Of a stretch of 7,346 nt of DNA, positions 1 through 4,734 are shown piece by piece (positions within the stretch are counted from its first letter, which is position 1; each line of letters begins with the position of its first letter). The translations under genes were made by a program, and so were the position numbers. Origin of the DNA: Chloroflexota bacterium (GTDB lineage: Bacteria > Chloroflexota > Limnocylindria > P2-11E); NCBI GenBank assembly GCA_013695575.1, contig JACDAF010000295.1, positions 1-7,346 on the forward strand, written 5' to 3'. The notes under the pieces are model-generated. The model saw only the letters and a program-made list of their open reading frames with translations, did no database searches and was not told where the DNA came from.

Positions 1-2
1 TC

Positions 3-95
3 AACGCCCTCGGCGACCGCGCGACGGCGAGTCTCACGTTTTGCCCGAGTCCGCTCGGCGGGCTCCGCGATCTGTTCGCGCGCAGAGTCGCCTAG
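3..95 (+). CDS. 3' end of an unidentified CDS (partial)
   Basis: Frame 3 is open from the window edge to a TAG at 93-95 and encodes about 30 residues, ending in a basic, leucine-rich tail (GGLRDLFARRVA). Nearly all of its codons end in G or C, the same bias as in the clear genes downstream, whereas the competing frame over the same bases lacks that bias. This suggests the genuine C-terminus of a gene that begins outside the window. No family can be recognised from so short a tail. It could be chance in GC-rich DNA, so confidence is modest. Confidence 0.4.
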   Translation, partial: NALGDRATASLTFCPSPLGGLRDLFARRVA

Positions 96-268
96 CTGTA
101 CTGCCCATGGACGTTGTTGACGAGATCGTGAGCCAGACGCTGCATGGGAGTCTGGCCTCCGAGCTCGCTGTGGGGACGGCGGAAATTGGGTTCATGGTCG
201 AAGCGCCCAAGCGCGGCGCGCCGATCGGCGTCGCTGCGATAGGACCGCGCGTACGCCGCCTCCTTCCA

Positions 269-282
269 CCTCCTTCGGGAGG
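269..282 (+). other. Small hairpin with TTCG tetraloop
   Basis: CCTCC TTCG GGAGG forms a 5-bp GC stem closed by a stable UUCG-type tetraloop. An upstream pyrimidine run (from 258) offers an alternative partner for GGAGGAGGC (278-286). No T-tract follows, so an intrinsic terminator is not supported. It may be a transcript-stabilising or processing element, or chance. Confidence 0.3.
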
Positions 283-315
283 AGGCTGGCAGGGCCGAAT
301 TCAGGACGGCGCCGG

Positions 316-408
316 GTGGGTCACTTCCGTGACGCGGTGGGTCATATCCGTGACGCGGGGTGGGTCATCCGTGACGCTGACGGAGCGGGGTGGGTCAGTT
401 CCGTGACG
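316..408. repeat. Four short repeats GTGGGTCA(n)TCCGTGACG
   Basis: Four near-identical units begin at 316, 337, 360 and 390: GTGGGTCACTTCCGTGACGC, GTGGGTCATATCCGTGACGC, a version two bases shorter, and one reading GTGGGTCAGTTCCGTGACG. Start-to-start spacing is 21, 23 and 30 bases. Each unit contains an inverted repeat, perfect in the first (GTCAC TTCC GTGAC) and GTCA/TGAC in the others. Iterated ~20-base units of this kind are characteristic of the ends of IS21-family elements, where the transposase binds; that assignment is from memory of the family and no istA/istB gene is present here. An array of operator sites is the main alternative. Confidence 0.65.
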
Positions 409-415
409 TCCGACA

Positions 416-456
416 GTAGGGGCCTCGGCTGGTCAGCCAATGGTTAGGACCCCTAC
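416..456. other. Long imperfect stem-loop
   Basis: GTAGGGG (416-422) pairs with CCCCTAC (450-456). The helix extends through CCT (423-425) with AGG (446-448) around one bulged A (449). Inside it a second hairpin, GGCT GGTC AGCC (427-438), can form. It starts just after the last GTGGGTCA repeat and covers the stop codon of the small - strand ORF (CTA at 453-455). It could therefore terminate or stabilise the 3' end of that transcript, or mark the boundary of the repeat element. No T-tract follows on either strand. Confidence 0.4.
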
Positions 457-584
457 ATGGCTGGCGTTGAATAGGCGCGGTATGCGTACAAGAGCCCGAC
501 TGCGAGCACCGCGATGAGGATGGCGAGTGCGATGTAAGCGGTCGGGCCGAGGCCCGACTTCTTTATGTCCATGCGCGAAACCAT
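453..584 (-). CDS. Small single-span membrane protein, 43 aa, unidentified
   Basis: The reverse strand encodes 43 residues from ATG 582-584 to TAG 453-455; an in-frame ATG at 570-572 would give 39 residues. The second start opens with MDIKKSGLGPT, a short basic cytoplasmic segment. A strongly hydrophobic run of ~20 residues (YIALAILIAVLAVGLL) follows, then a short tail YAYRAYSTPAM. This is the textbook layout of a small membrane protein with one helix and positive residues before it. I recognise no family. No strong Shine-Dalgarno is visible before either ATG, which lowers confidence. It runs divergently to the thiamine operon and is separated from it by the tRNA fragment. A GC palindrome (541-558) lies within its first codons. 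Confidence 0.5.
   Translation of the reverse strand: MVSRMDIKKSGLGPTAYIALAILIAVLAVGLLYAYRAYSTPAM
541..558. other. GC palindrome; weak terminator candidate on +
   Basis: GTCGGGC CGAG GCCCGAC is a perfect 7-bp stem with a tetraloop, followed on the + strand by TTCTTTAT. As a + strand terminator it is plausible but the T-run is interrupted. On the - strand it lies in the first codons of the small membrane ORF and encodes SGLGPT, so part of the symmetry may be coincidental coding sequence. Confidence 0.25.
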
Positions 585-701
585 ACGCGCCAGAGAGCTT
601 CATTCCCTAGGTGCTGTCTTGTAAATGGGCATCAACAACGGGCATCAAACGCCTGGGCAGGCGATCTTCCGGGGCGACGAAGAGCCCATACTTATTGCTC
701 C
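585..701. other. Intergenic stretch with a 9-base direct repeat
   Basis: No gene is supported here. GGGCATCAA occurs twice, at 627-635 and 640-648. On the - strand a reading frame ends ...RRLMPVVDAHLQDST at a stop at 607-609, but it cannot be followed upstream without running through the tRNA fragment, so it is not called. Confidence 0.4.
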
Positions 702-740
702 GGAGGGGTGGCAGAGCGGTCGAATGCGGCGGTCTTGAAA
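702..740 (+). pseudogene. 5' half of tRNA-Ser(UGA), truncated at the anticodon loop
   Basis: Bases 702-740 match the first half of a bacterial tRNA-Ser. The acceptor 5' strand is GGAGGGG (702-708), followed by TG. The D-arm has stem GCA (711-713) pairing with TGC (725-727) around a GAGCGGTCGAA loop. Next come G728, anticodon 5' stem GCGGT (729-733), and the 7-base anticodon loop CTTGAAA (734-740) with anticodon TGA. The next bases should be the pairing strand ACCGC but read TTCCC. No variable arm, no GGTTCGAATCC T-arm and no CCCCTCC acceptor 3' strand follow in the next 160 bases. The gene is therefore a half and cannot make a functional tRNA. The break at the last loop base is where many tyrosine integrases exchange strands in tRNA genes, so this may be an attachment-site scar. 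Confidence 0.75.
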
Positions 741-752
741 TTCCCCACGGTG

Positions 753-832
753 CCTGCACCGAGATGCACAGGGCCGCATTTGCTGCCGATTCCTGCACCG
801 GCCTGCAGCGCGATGCGGCGTTCCGCACCGGC
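753..832. repeat. Degenerate direct repeats CCTGCACCG
   Basis: CCTGCACCG followed by four bases and GCA occurs at 753-768 and again at 792-807, 39 bases apart. A third related copy, TTCCGCACCGGC (821-832), matches TTCCTGCACCGGC (790-802) with one base missing. They lie between the tRNA fragment and the thiamine promoter. They could be integrase arm-type or regulator sites, or the remains of a duplicated segment; the sequence does not decide. Confidence 0.4.
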
Positions 833-834
833 GT

Positions 835-854
835 TGCTGTCAGAACTGCTGTCA
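835..854. repeat. TGCTGTCA tandem direct repeat, 12-base period
   Basis: TGCTGTCA occurs at 835-842 and 847-854, about 20 bases upstream of the -35 element. The position would suit an activator site for the thiamine promoter, but two 8-mers are weak evidence and the operon already has a riboswitch. Confidence 0.3.
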
Positions 855-875
855 ATGTTCGACGCGTAGCCGCGC

Positions 876-905
876 CTGACTAGAAGCAAGTCCCGCGCGT
901 ACAAT
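876..905 (+). promoter_or_regulatory. Sigma70-type promoter of the thiamine operon
   Basis: A -35 element CTGACT (876-881; four of six match TTGACA) lies 18 bases before a -10 element TACAAT (900-905; five of six match TATAAT). Transcription would start near 911-913, exactly where the first strand of the TPP aptamer begins. This fit supports the assignment and implies a leader that is essentially only the riboswitch. Confidence 0.65.
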
Positions 906-910
906 CCGCG

Positions 911-998
911 TCGCTAGGGGTGCGCCTGGGGCGCTGAGATCGGCAACGCCGAAAACCCTTGGAACCTGATCCGGCTAATACCGGCGGAGGGAAAGCGA
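911..998 (+). promoter_or_regulatory. TPP riboswitch (THI box) controlling cytX and the operon
   Basis: All conserved blocks of the TPP aptamer are present. P2 is GGGG (917-920) with CCC (956-958). P3 is GCGCC (922-926) with GGCGC (930-934), followed by CTGAGA (934-939), the pyrimidine-sensing motif. An optional small hairpin CGGC/GCCG (941-951) comes next, then ACCCTT (955-960), GAACCTGAT (962-970), and P5 CCGG (971-974) with CCGG (981-984) around CTAATA. The conserved GCGGAGGGAAA closes the core. P1 is TCGCT (911-915) with AGCGA (994-998), extendable by a G-T and a C-G pair to 1000. P1's 3' strand runs into the ATG at 998, and GGAGG (986-990) is both aptamer core and ribosome binding site. 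Bound TPP should repress translation of cytX and, by coupling, the following genes. There is no room for a separate terminator. Confidence 0.95.
986..990 (+). promoter_or_regulatory. Ribosome binding site of cytX, inside the aptamer
   Basis: GGAGG lies 7 bases before ATG 998 and is the only good Shine-Dalgarno nearby. It decides the cytX start against an in-frame TTG at 959, which lies inside the aptamer itself. The same bases belong to the conserved TPP-aptamer core. Confidence 0.8.
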
Positions 999-2395
999 TG
1001 ACGACCTTGGCCAGCGATGTCGCGTCCGTCACCACGGGCATCGAGCCCGTCCCCCAAGAGCAGCGTCGGCTCTCCGGCTTCGACCTCGCCGTGCTGTGGG
1101 GCGATCTTGGCGTCGGACTCCTCGTCCTCCAGGCCGGCGCGCTCCTCGTTCCCGGTCTCGGGGCCGGCGAGGCGCTGGCCGCGACACTCGTCGGCTCGGT
1201 CATCGGTGTGCTCCTGCTCTCGATCGCCGCATACATCGCCGCCGACGCGGGCGTACCCACGATGGTCTTGACACGGGCCGCGGTGGGCCTGCGGGGCTCG
1301 GCCCTCCCGACCGTCCTCAACGTCATCCAGCTGCTCGGCTGGACCTCCTTCGAGATCCTCGTGATGGCGCAGTTCGCGAACGCGATCGTCAGCCATCTCT
1401 TCGGCATCTCGGCGTATCCGTTCTGGGCGTTCGTCTTCGCCGCCTTCTGCACCGCCATGGCGCTCGGCGGCCCGCTCGTCGTGGTACGGCAGTGGCTCGA
1501 GAAATTCGGTGTCTGGGCGATGCTCGCAACGACCATCGCCCTGGTCGTACTCCTCTTCGCGCGGTTCGACGTGCCGCAGCTTCTTGCGACTCCGGGCACT
1601 GGCGACCTCGGCTTCTGGCTGGGCGTGGACATCGTCGTCGCGCTCCCGGTGTCGTGGTTCCCGCTCGTGGCCGACTACAACCGCTTCGCGCGCTCCCGCG
1701 CCGCGTCGTTCTGGGGCACGTTCGCCGGCTACCTCGTGGCGAACCTCTCCTTCTTCGGCCTCGGGTTGCTCTTCGTGCTCGCGCTCAAGACCGACGTGGC
1801 CCACCTCAACGAGGAGCTCGTCGGGTTCCTCGGAACGTCGGCACTCCTCGGCCTGCTCGCGCTCGTCATCATCCTCGCCGACGAGACCGACGAGGGCTTC
1901 GCGAACATCTACTCGACGGCGGTCTCCACGCAGAATCTCATCGCGCGGATCCCGCAGCGGGCGCTCATCCTCGCCTATGGCGCGATCGGCTTCGTCCTGG
2001 CGATCCTGCTGCAGAACGCGGACTACGAGTGGTTCCTGCTGCTCATCGGATCGTTCTTCGTCCCGCTGCTCGGCCTGGTGGCCGCCGACTACTTCGTCGT
2101 GCGCCGCAGCCGGTACGACGGCCGAGAGCTCTTCACGCGCGGCGGCCGTTACTGGTACCAGGGCGGCGTGAACGTCCTCGCGATCGTCGCGTGGCTGCTC
2201 GGCTTCCTCCTGTACCAATGGATCGCTCCGCCCACGAGCCTCTCCGGGCTCACCGACGCGGTCGGCGGCGCGCTCGGCGCGGTCGGTCTGGCGTTCCCGT
2301 TCGCCTCGCCGATCGGGGCCACCATCCCGTCGTTCGCGCTCACGTTCGTCCTCTACGCGGCCGCCGGCCGGTTCGCGGTCGGACGCCGCGCGTGA
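998..2395 (+). CDS. cytX: NCS1-family permease CytX, putative HMP transporter
   Basis: This 465-residue membrane protein has about twelve hydrophobic segments, the size and layout of NCS1 (nucleobase:cation symporter-1) transporters related to cytosine permease CodB. Visible family features are a polar N-terminus ending in LSGFDLAVLWGDLGVG (26-40), LLGWTSFEI in the third or fourth helix (112-120), PVSWFPLVADYNRFAR in the substrate region (217-231), and ADETDEGFANIYSTAVSTQN (294-313). In thiamine-regulated loci this branch is called CytX and is assigned by genomic context to uptake of hydroxymethylpyrimidine (HMP) or related pyrimidines. The TPP riboswitch directly before it and HMP-using genes after it support that here; transport itself is inferred. 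The start is ATG 998 because of its GGAGG. The next gene begins 16 bases after the stop. Confidence 0.88.
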   Translation: MTTLASDVASVTTGIEPVPQEQRRLSGFDLAVLWGDLGVGLLVLQAGALLVPGLGAGEALAATLVGSVIGVLLLSIAAYIAADAGVPTMVLTRAAVGLRGSALPTVLNVIQLLGWTSFEILVMAQFANAIVSHLFGISAYPFWAFVFAAFCTAMALGGPLVVVRQWLEKFGVWAMLATTIALVVLLFARFDVPQLLATPGTGDLGFWLGVDIVVALPVSWFPLVADYNRFARSRAASFWGTFAGYLVANLSFFGLGLLFVLALKTDVAHLNEELVGFLGTSALLGLLALVIILADETDEGFANIYSTAVSTQNLIARIPQRALILAYGAIGFVLAILLQNADYEWFLLLIGSFFVPLLGLVAADYFVVRRSRYDGRELFTRGGRYWYQGGVNVLAIVAWLLGFLLYQWIAPPTSLSGLTDAVGGALGAVGLAFPFASPIGATIPSFALTFVLYAAAGRFAVGRRA

Positions 2396-2411
2396 TCCGC
2401 GTCGCGGGCGC

Positions 2412-3263
2412 ATGATGCGCATCGCGCTGGACTGGTTCGTGAACCCGGACCACGTCCCGCTCTTCGCGGCCGGGCTCGCGGACCAGCTGGTGCAGCCGGC
2501 GGATCCCGACGAGCCGCTGGCGATGGTGGTGGACGGCCGCGTCGACCTCGCGCTGAACTACCAGCCGAACGTCACGCTCGCGCGCTCGCGCGGCCTCCCG
2601 GTCCACGCGGTCGGGCTGCTCATCGACCAGGTGCTGGACACGCTCATGGTCCGCGCTGACGGACCGATCCGCGCGGTGAGCGATCTCGCGGGCCACCGCG
2701 TCGCGTACGCGGTGGAGCCCTTCGACCGCGTCATGTTCCAGGCCATGGCGCAGCACGCCGGCCTGGCGCCGGACAGCTGGACGTTCGTCGACGTGGGCTT
2801 CGAGTTCACGCGCGCGCTCCTCGAGGATCGTGTGGACGCGGTCATGGGGGCCTTCCGCAACTACGAGGTCATCGAGGCCGAGGAGCTCGGCATGCCGGTA
2901 CGCGTGTTCGAGCTCGCGGACCACGGGGTGCCGCCCTTCTATCAGCTCGTCTTCGTCGCCCGTGACGACGTCACCGCGGAGCGGGCCCGCGTGCTGGCCG
3001 AGACGCTCGCGCGCGCCGCCGAGGGCATCGCGCTGACCCGGACCGACCCGCTGCGCGCCTTCGCGGCGTACCTGCGCGCGAACCCGACGCACGACGACCG
3101 CTTCCACCGGCGTGCGTTCGCCGCCACCGTCGCCACCTTCGCGGCCTCACAGCGCCAGGACGCCCGCCGCTGGCGCGAGTTCGGCGACTTCCTCCGCGCC
3201 CGCGGGTTGCTCGCGACCGTGCCGGCCGCAGCCGACCTCTTCACCAATGAGCTGGCCGCGTGA
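2412..3263 (+). CDS. ThiY/THI5-family (NMT1 domain) pyrimidine-binding protein without signal peptide
   Basis: The 283-residue protein opens directly with the family's first strand (RIALDWFVNPDHVPLF, 3-18). LVQPADPDEPL (26-36), GRVDLALNYQPNVTLARSRGLPV (43-64), DGPIRAVSDLAGHRVAY (83-99) and FYQLVFVARDD (176-186) follow. It is closest to ThiY, the periplasmic binding protein of a pyrimidine-precursor ABC transporter. Two things are odd. No signal peptide is possible: ATG 2412 (or ATG 2415) is the first start after the upstream stop in this frame. The usual 'KGYFKEEGLDV' segment between LF.A and the QP block is ~10 residues shorter. The Thi5 synthase residues are missing: Lys62 and His66 of the yeast enzyme align with Asn49 and Asn53, and there is no cysteine at all. 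It sits between cytX and tenA with no permease or ATPase partner beside it. A cytosolic pyrimidine-binding or accessory role is inferred. Confidence 0.8.
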   Translation: MMRIALDWFVNPDHVPLFAAGLADQLVQPADPDEPLAMVVDGRVDLALNYQPNVTLARSRGLPVHAVGLLIDQVLDTLMVRADGPIRAVSDLAGHRVAYAVEPFDRVMFQAMAQHAGLAPDSWTFVDVGFEFTRALLEDRVDAVMGAFRNYEVIEAEELGMPVRVFELADHGVPPFYQLVFVARDDVTAERARVLAETLARAAEGIALTRTDPLRAFAAYLRANPTHDDRFHRRAFAATVATFAASQRQDARRWREFGDFLRARGLLATVPAAADLFTNELAA

Positions 3264-3898
3264 GCGTCGGGCTGTCGCGCGCGCTCTGGGAGGCGAACGT
3301 CGATCTCGCGCGCGCCGCGCTGGCGCACCCGTTCGTGCGCGGCATCGCCGCCGGGAGCGTGCCACGCGAGCGGTTCGCGGCGTACCTCGCGCAGGACGCG
3401 TACTTCCTCGATGCGTTCGCGCGCGCGTACGCGCTCGCGCTCGCGCGCAGCCCCGATCGCGACGGACTCGAGGCGTTCGCCCGACTGCTGACCGGCGCGC
3501 TCGCGGAGCTGCGCCTGCACGCGTCGTACGCCGCGCGATGGGCCATCGATCTGGGCACCGTCCGTCCGCTGCCCGCGACGACGGCGTACACCGACTTTCT
3601 CCTCGCCACCGCGTCGCTCCGCGGCGTCGGCGAGACCTGTGCGGCGATGACGCCGTGCATGCGCCTGTACGCCTGGCTCGGCCAGGAGCTCGCCCGCGTT
3701 CCGCAGGTCGACGGCAATCCGTACGCCGAGTGGATCGCGACGTACGCATCCGCCGATTTTGCGGCTCTCGCAGCGGAGCTCGAGCGGCTGCTCGACCGGT
3801 ACGCGACGCAGACCGACGCGGTCCGCGACCTATACCGTCGCGCCATGGAGCTGGAAGTTGCGTTCTTCGACGCGCACCGCTGGACGGGCACGGCATGA
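3260..3898 (+). CDS. tenA: TenA aminopyrimidine aminohydrolase (thiaminase II)
   Basis: This is a 212-residue TenA/THI-4 helical protein of usual length. TenA hydrolyses aminomethyl-pyrimidine, a thiamine breakdown product, to HMP, and can cleave thiamine. The active-site frame is visible. Asp46 lies in YLAQDAYFL (42-50), Tyr110 in TTAYTDFL, the catalytic Cys133 in TPCMRLYAWLG, Tyr162 in EWIATYAS, and Glu199 in the C-terminal ELEVAFFDAHR. The cysteine places it in the Cys-containing (TenA_C) group. The position equivalent to B. subtilis Tyr47 appears to be Phe49, a variation also seen in other TenA proteins. The GTG start overlaps the previous stop (GTGA, 3260-3263) and the gene's own stop overlaps thiD (ATGA), so translation is probably coupled. 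It supplies HMP to ThiD in this operon. Confidence 0.92.
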   Translation: MSVGLSRALWEANVDLARAALAHPFVRGIAAGSVPRERFAAYLAQDAYFLDAFARAYALALARSPDRDGLEAFARLLTGALAELRLHASYAARWAIDLGTVRPLPATTAYTDFLLATASLRGVGETCAAMTPCMRLYAWLGQELARVPQVDGNPYAEWIATYASADFAALAAELERLLDRYATQTDAVRDLYRRAMELEVAFFDAHRWTGTA

Positions 3899-4734
3899 GC
3901 GGCGCGAAGCGGCCGAGCGCGCGCGAGCGATGGGGCCGCCCGGCCGCGCTCACCATCGCGGGCTCCGACTCCGGAGGCGGGGCGGGCATCCAGGCCGACC
4001 TCAAGACGTTCCAGGCGCTCGGCGTGTACGGGATGAGCGCGATCACCGCGCTCACGGCGCAGAACACCATCGGCGTGTGGGCCGTCCAGGAGGTCCTGCC
4101 GGAGATCGTCGCGGCGCAGATCGATGCGGTGGCCGAGGACATCGGCGTGGACGGCGCGAAGACCGGGATGCTCTCGAGCGCGCCGATCATCCGCGCGGTC
4201 GCCGATCGCGTGCGCCACTGGGACCTGGGCCCGGTGCTCGTCGTCGATCCAGTGATGGTCGCGAAGAGCGGCGATCGGCTGCTCCGCGAGGATGCCGTCC
4301 GCGCGCTCATCGACGAGCTGCTCCCGCTCGCCGCGGTGGTCACCCCGAACCTGCCCGAGGCCGAGGTGCTCGTGGGCCACGCGCTCACGACTGATGACGA
4401 CCTCCGCGCCGCGGCGCGCGAGATCGTCGCGCTCGGCCCGCGCGCCGTCGTGATCAAGGGTGGCCACCGCGAGGGGGACGCGACCGACCTGTTCTTCGAT
4501 GGCCGGCAGGAGCTGCGCCTTGAGGCGAGGCGCATCGACACGCGGAGCACCCACGGCACCGGATGCACGTTCTCCGCGGCCATCGCCGCGCGCATCGCGC
4601 TCGGCGACGAGCTCGCGGATGCGGTTCGCGCGGCAAAGGCGTACCTCACCGCCGCGATCGAGCACGCCGCGCCGCTCGGCGCCGGCCACGGCCCGGTCGC
4701 CCACGAGTGGGCGTTGCGCCGGACCACCGGATGA
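3895..4734 (+). CDS. thiD: ThiD, HMP/HMP-phosphate kinase
   Basis: The 279-residue ribokinase-superfamily enzyme makes HMP pyrophosphate by two successive ATP-dependent phosphorylations. Family motifs occur in order: TIAGSDSGGGAGIQADLKTF (20-39, substrate loop), TAQNTIGV (54-61), VDPVMVAKSG (117-126), TPNLPEAEVL (150-159), VIKGGH (186-191), and DTRSTHGTGCTFSAAI (215-230) with the GTGC anion hole and Cys224. Length and motifs are complete, so full activity is expected. The start at ATG 3895 overlaps the tenA stop by ATGA; a much longer reading frame upstream overlaps tenA and is not used. There is a ~15-residue N-terminal extension before the first strand. The stop overlaps thiM (ATGA). Its product is one of the two substrates of ThiE, encoded two genes later. 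Confidence 0.97.
   Translation: MSGAKRPSARERWGRPAALTIAGSDSGGGAGIQADLKTFQALGVYGMSAITALTAQNTIGVWAVQEVLPEIVAAQIDAVAEDIGVDGAKTGMLSSAPIIRAVADRVRHWDLGPVLVVDPVMVAKSGDRLLREDAVRALIDELLPLAAVVTPNLPEAEVLVGHALTTDDDLRAAAREIVALGPRAVVIKGGHREGDATDLFFDGRQELRLEARRIDTRSTHGTGCTFSAAIAARIALGDELADAVRAAKAYLTAAIEHAAPLGAGHGPVAHEWALRRTTG

Larger units (their letters stand above)
96..452. other. Stretch without a confident gene; weak ORF from ATG 107
   Basis: An ORF can be read from ATG 107 to a stop at 404-406 on the + strand. Its first ~50 residues (starting MDVVDEIVSQTL) look moderately protein-like. It has no visible Shine-Dalgarno, its third positions are less G/C-biased than the operon genes, and its last ~30 residues are just translations of the short repeats at 316-408. 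I do not call it a gene. The stretch also holds a small hairpin at 269-282, the repeat cluster and a larger stem-loop at 416-456, each listed separately. Confidence 0.4.

Noticed and set aside
41..406. 121-residue ORF on the + strand
   Set aside because: Its first 18 codons overlap the better-supported end of a gene in frame 3. Its last 30 residues translate DNA repeats, and there is no ribosome binding site. Only the middle part is slightly protein-like.
316..408. CRISPR array
   Set aside because: Units are only ~20 bases with 1-12 bases between them, so there are no spacers, and no cas gene is present.
607..855. 82-residue ORF on the - strand
   Set aside because: It reads straight through the tRNA-Ser fragment and has no recognisable domain or ribosome site.
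702..900. Intron-containing or permuted tRNA-Ser gene
   Set aside because: No 3' tRNA half (T-arm GGTTCGAATCC, acceptor CCCCTCC) is found downstream or just upstream. A group I intron would be longer and would follow a U in the loop, not the end of the loop.
959..997. Alternative TTG start of cytX, 13 codons upstream
   Set aside because: It lies within the conserved TPP aptamer and lacks a Shine-Dalgarno; ATG 998 has GGAGG at ideal spacing.
914..2422. 502-residue antisense reading frame opposite cytX
   Set aside because: Its translation is a low-complexity run of Arg, Glu, Asp and Gly, typical of the reverse strand of G/C-ending codons. It also runs through the riboswitch. cytX on the + strand has clear family motifs.
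2412..3263. Thi5-type HMP-phosphate synthase
   Set aside because: The yeast catalytic Lys62 and His66 align with asparagines, and the CCCFC iron-binding motif is absent, with no cysteine in the whole protein.
3112..3894. N-terminal extension of thiD by 261 residues, fused to the upstream frame
   Set aside because: It overlaps the whole of tenA and the end of the ThiY-like gene, has shadow-frame composition, and the ATG at 3895 fits the ATGA coupling and the normal ThiD length.
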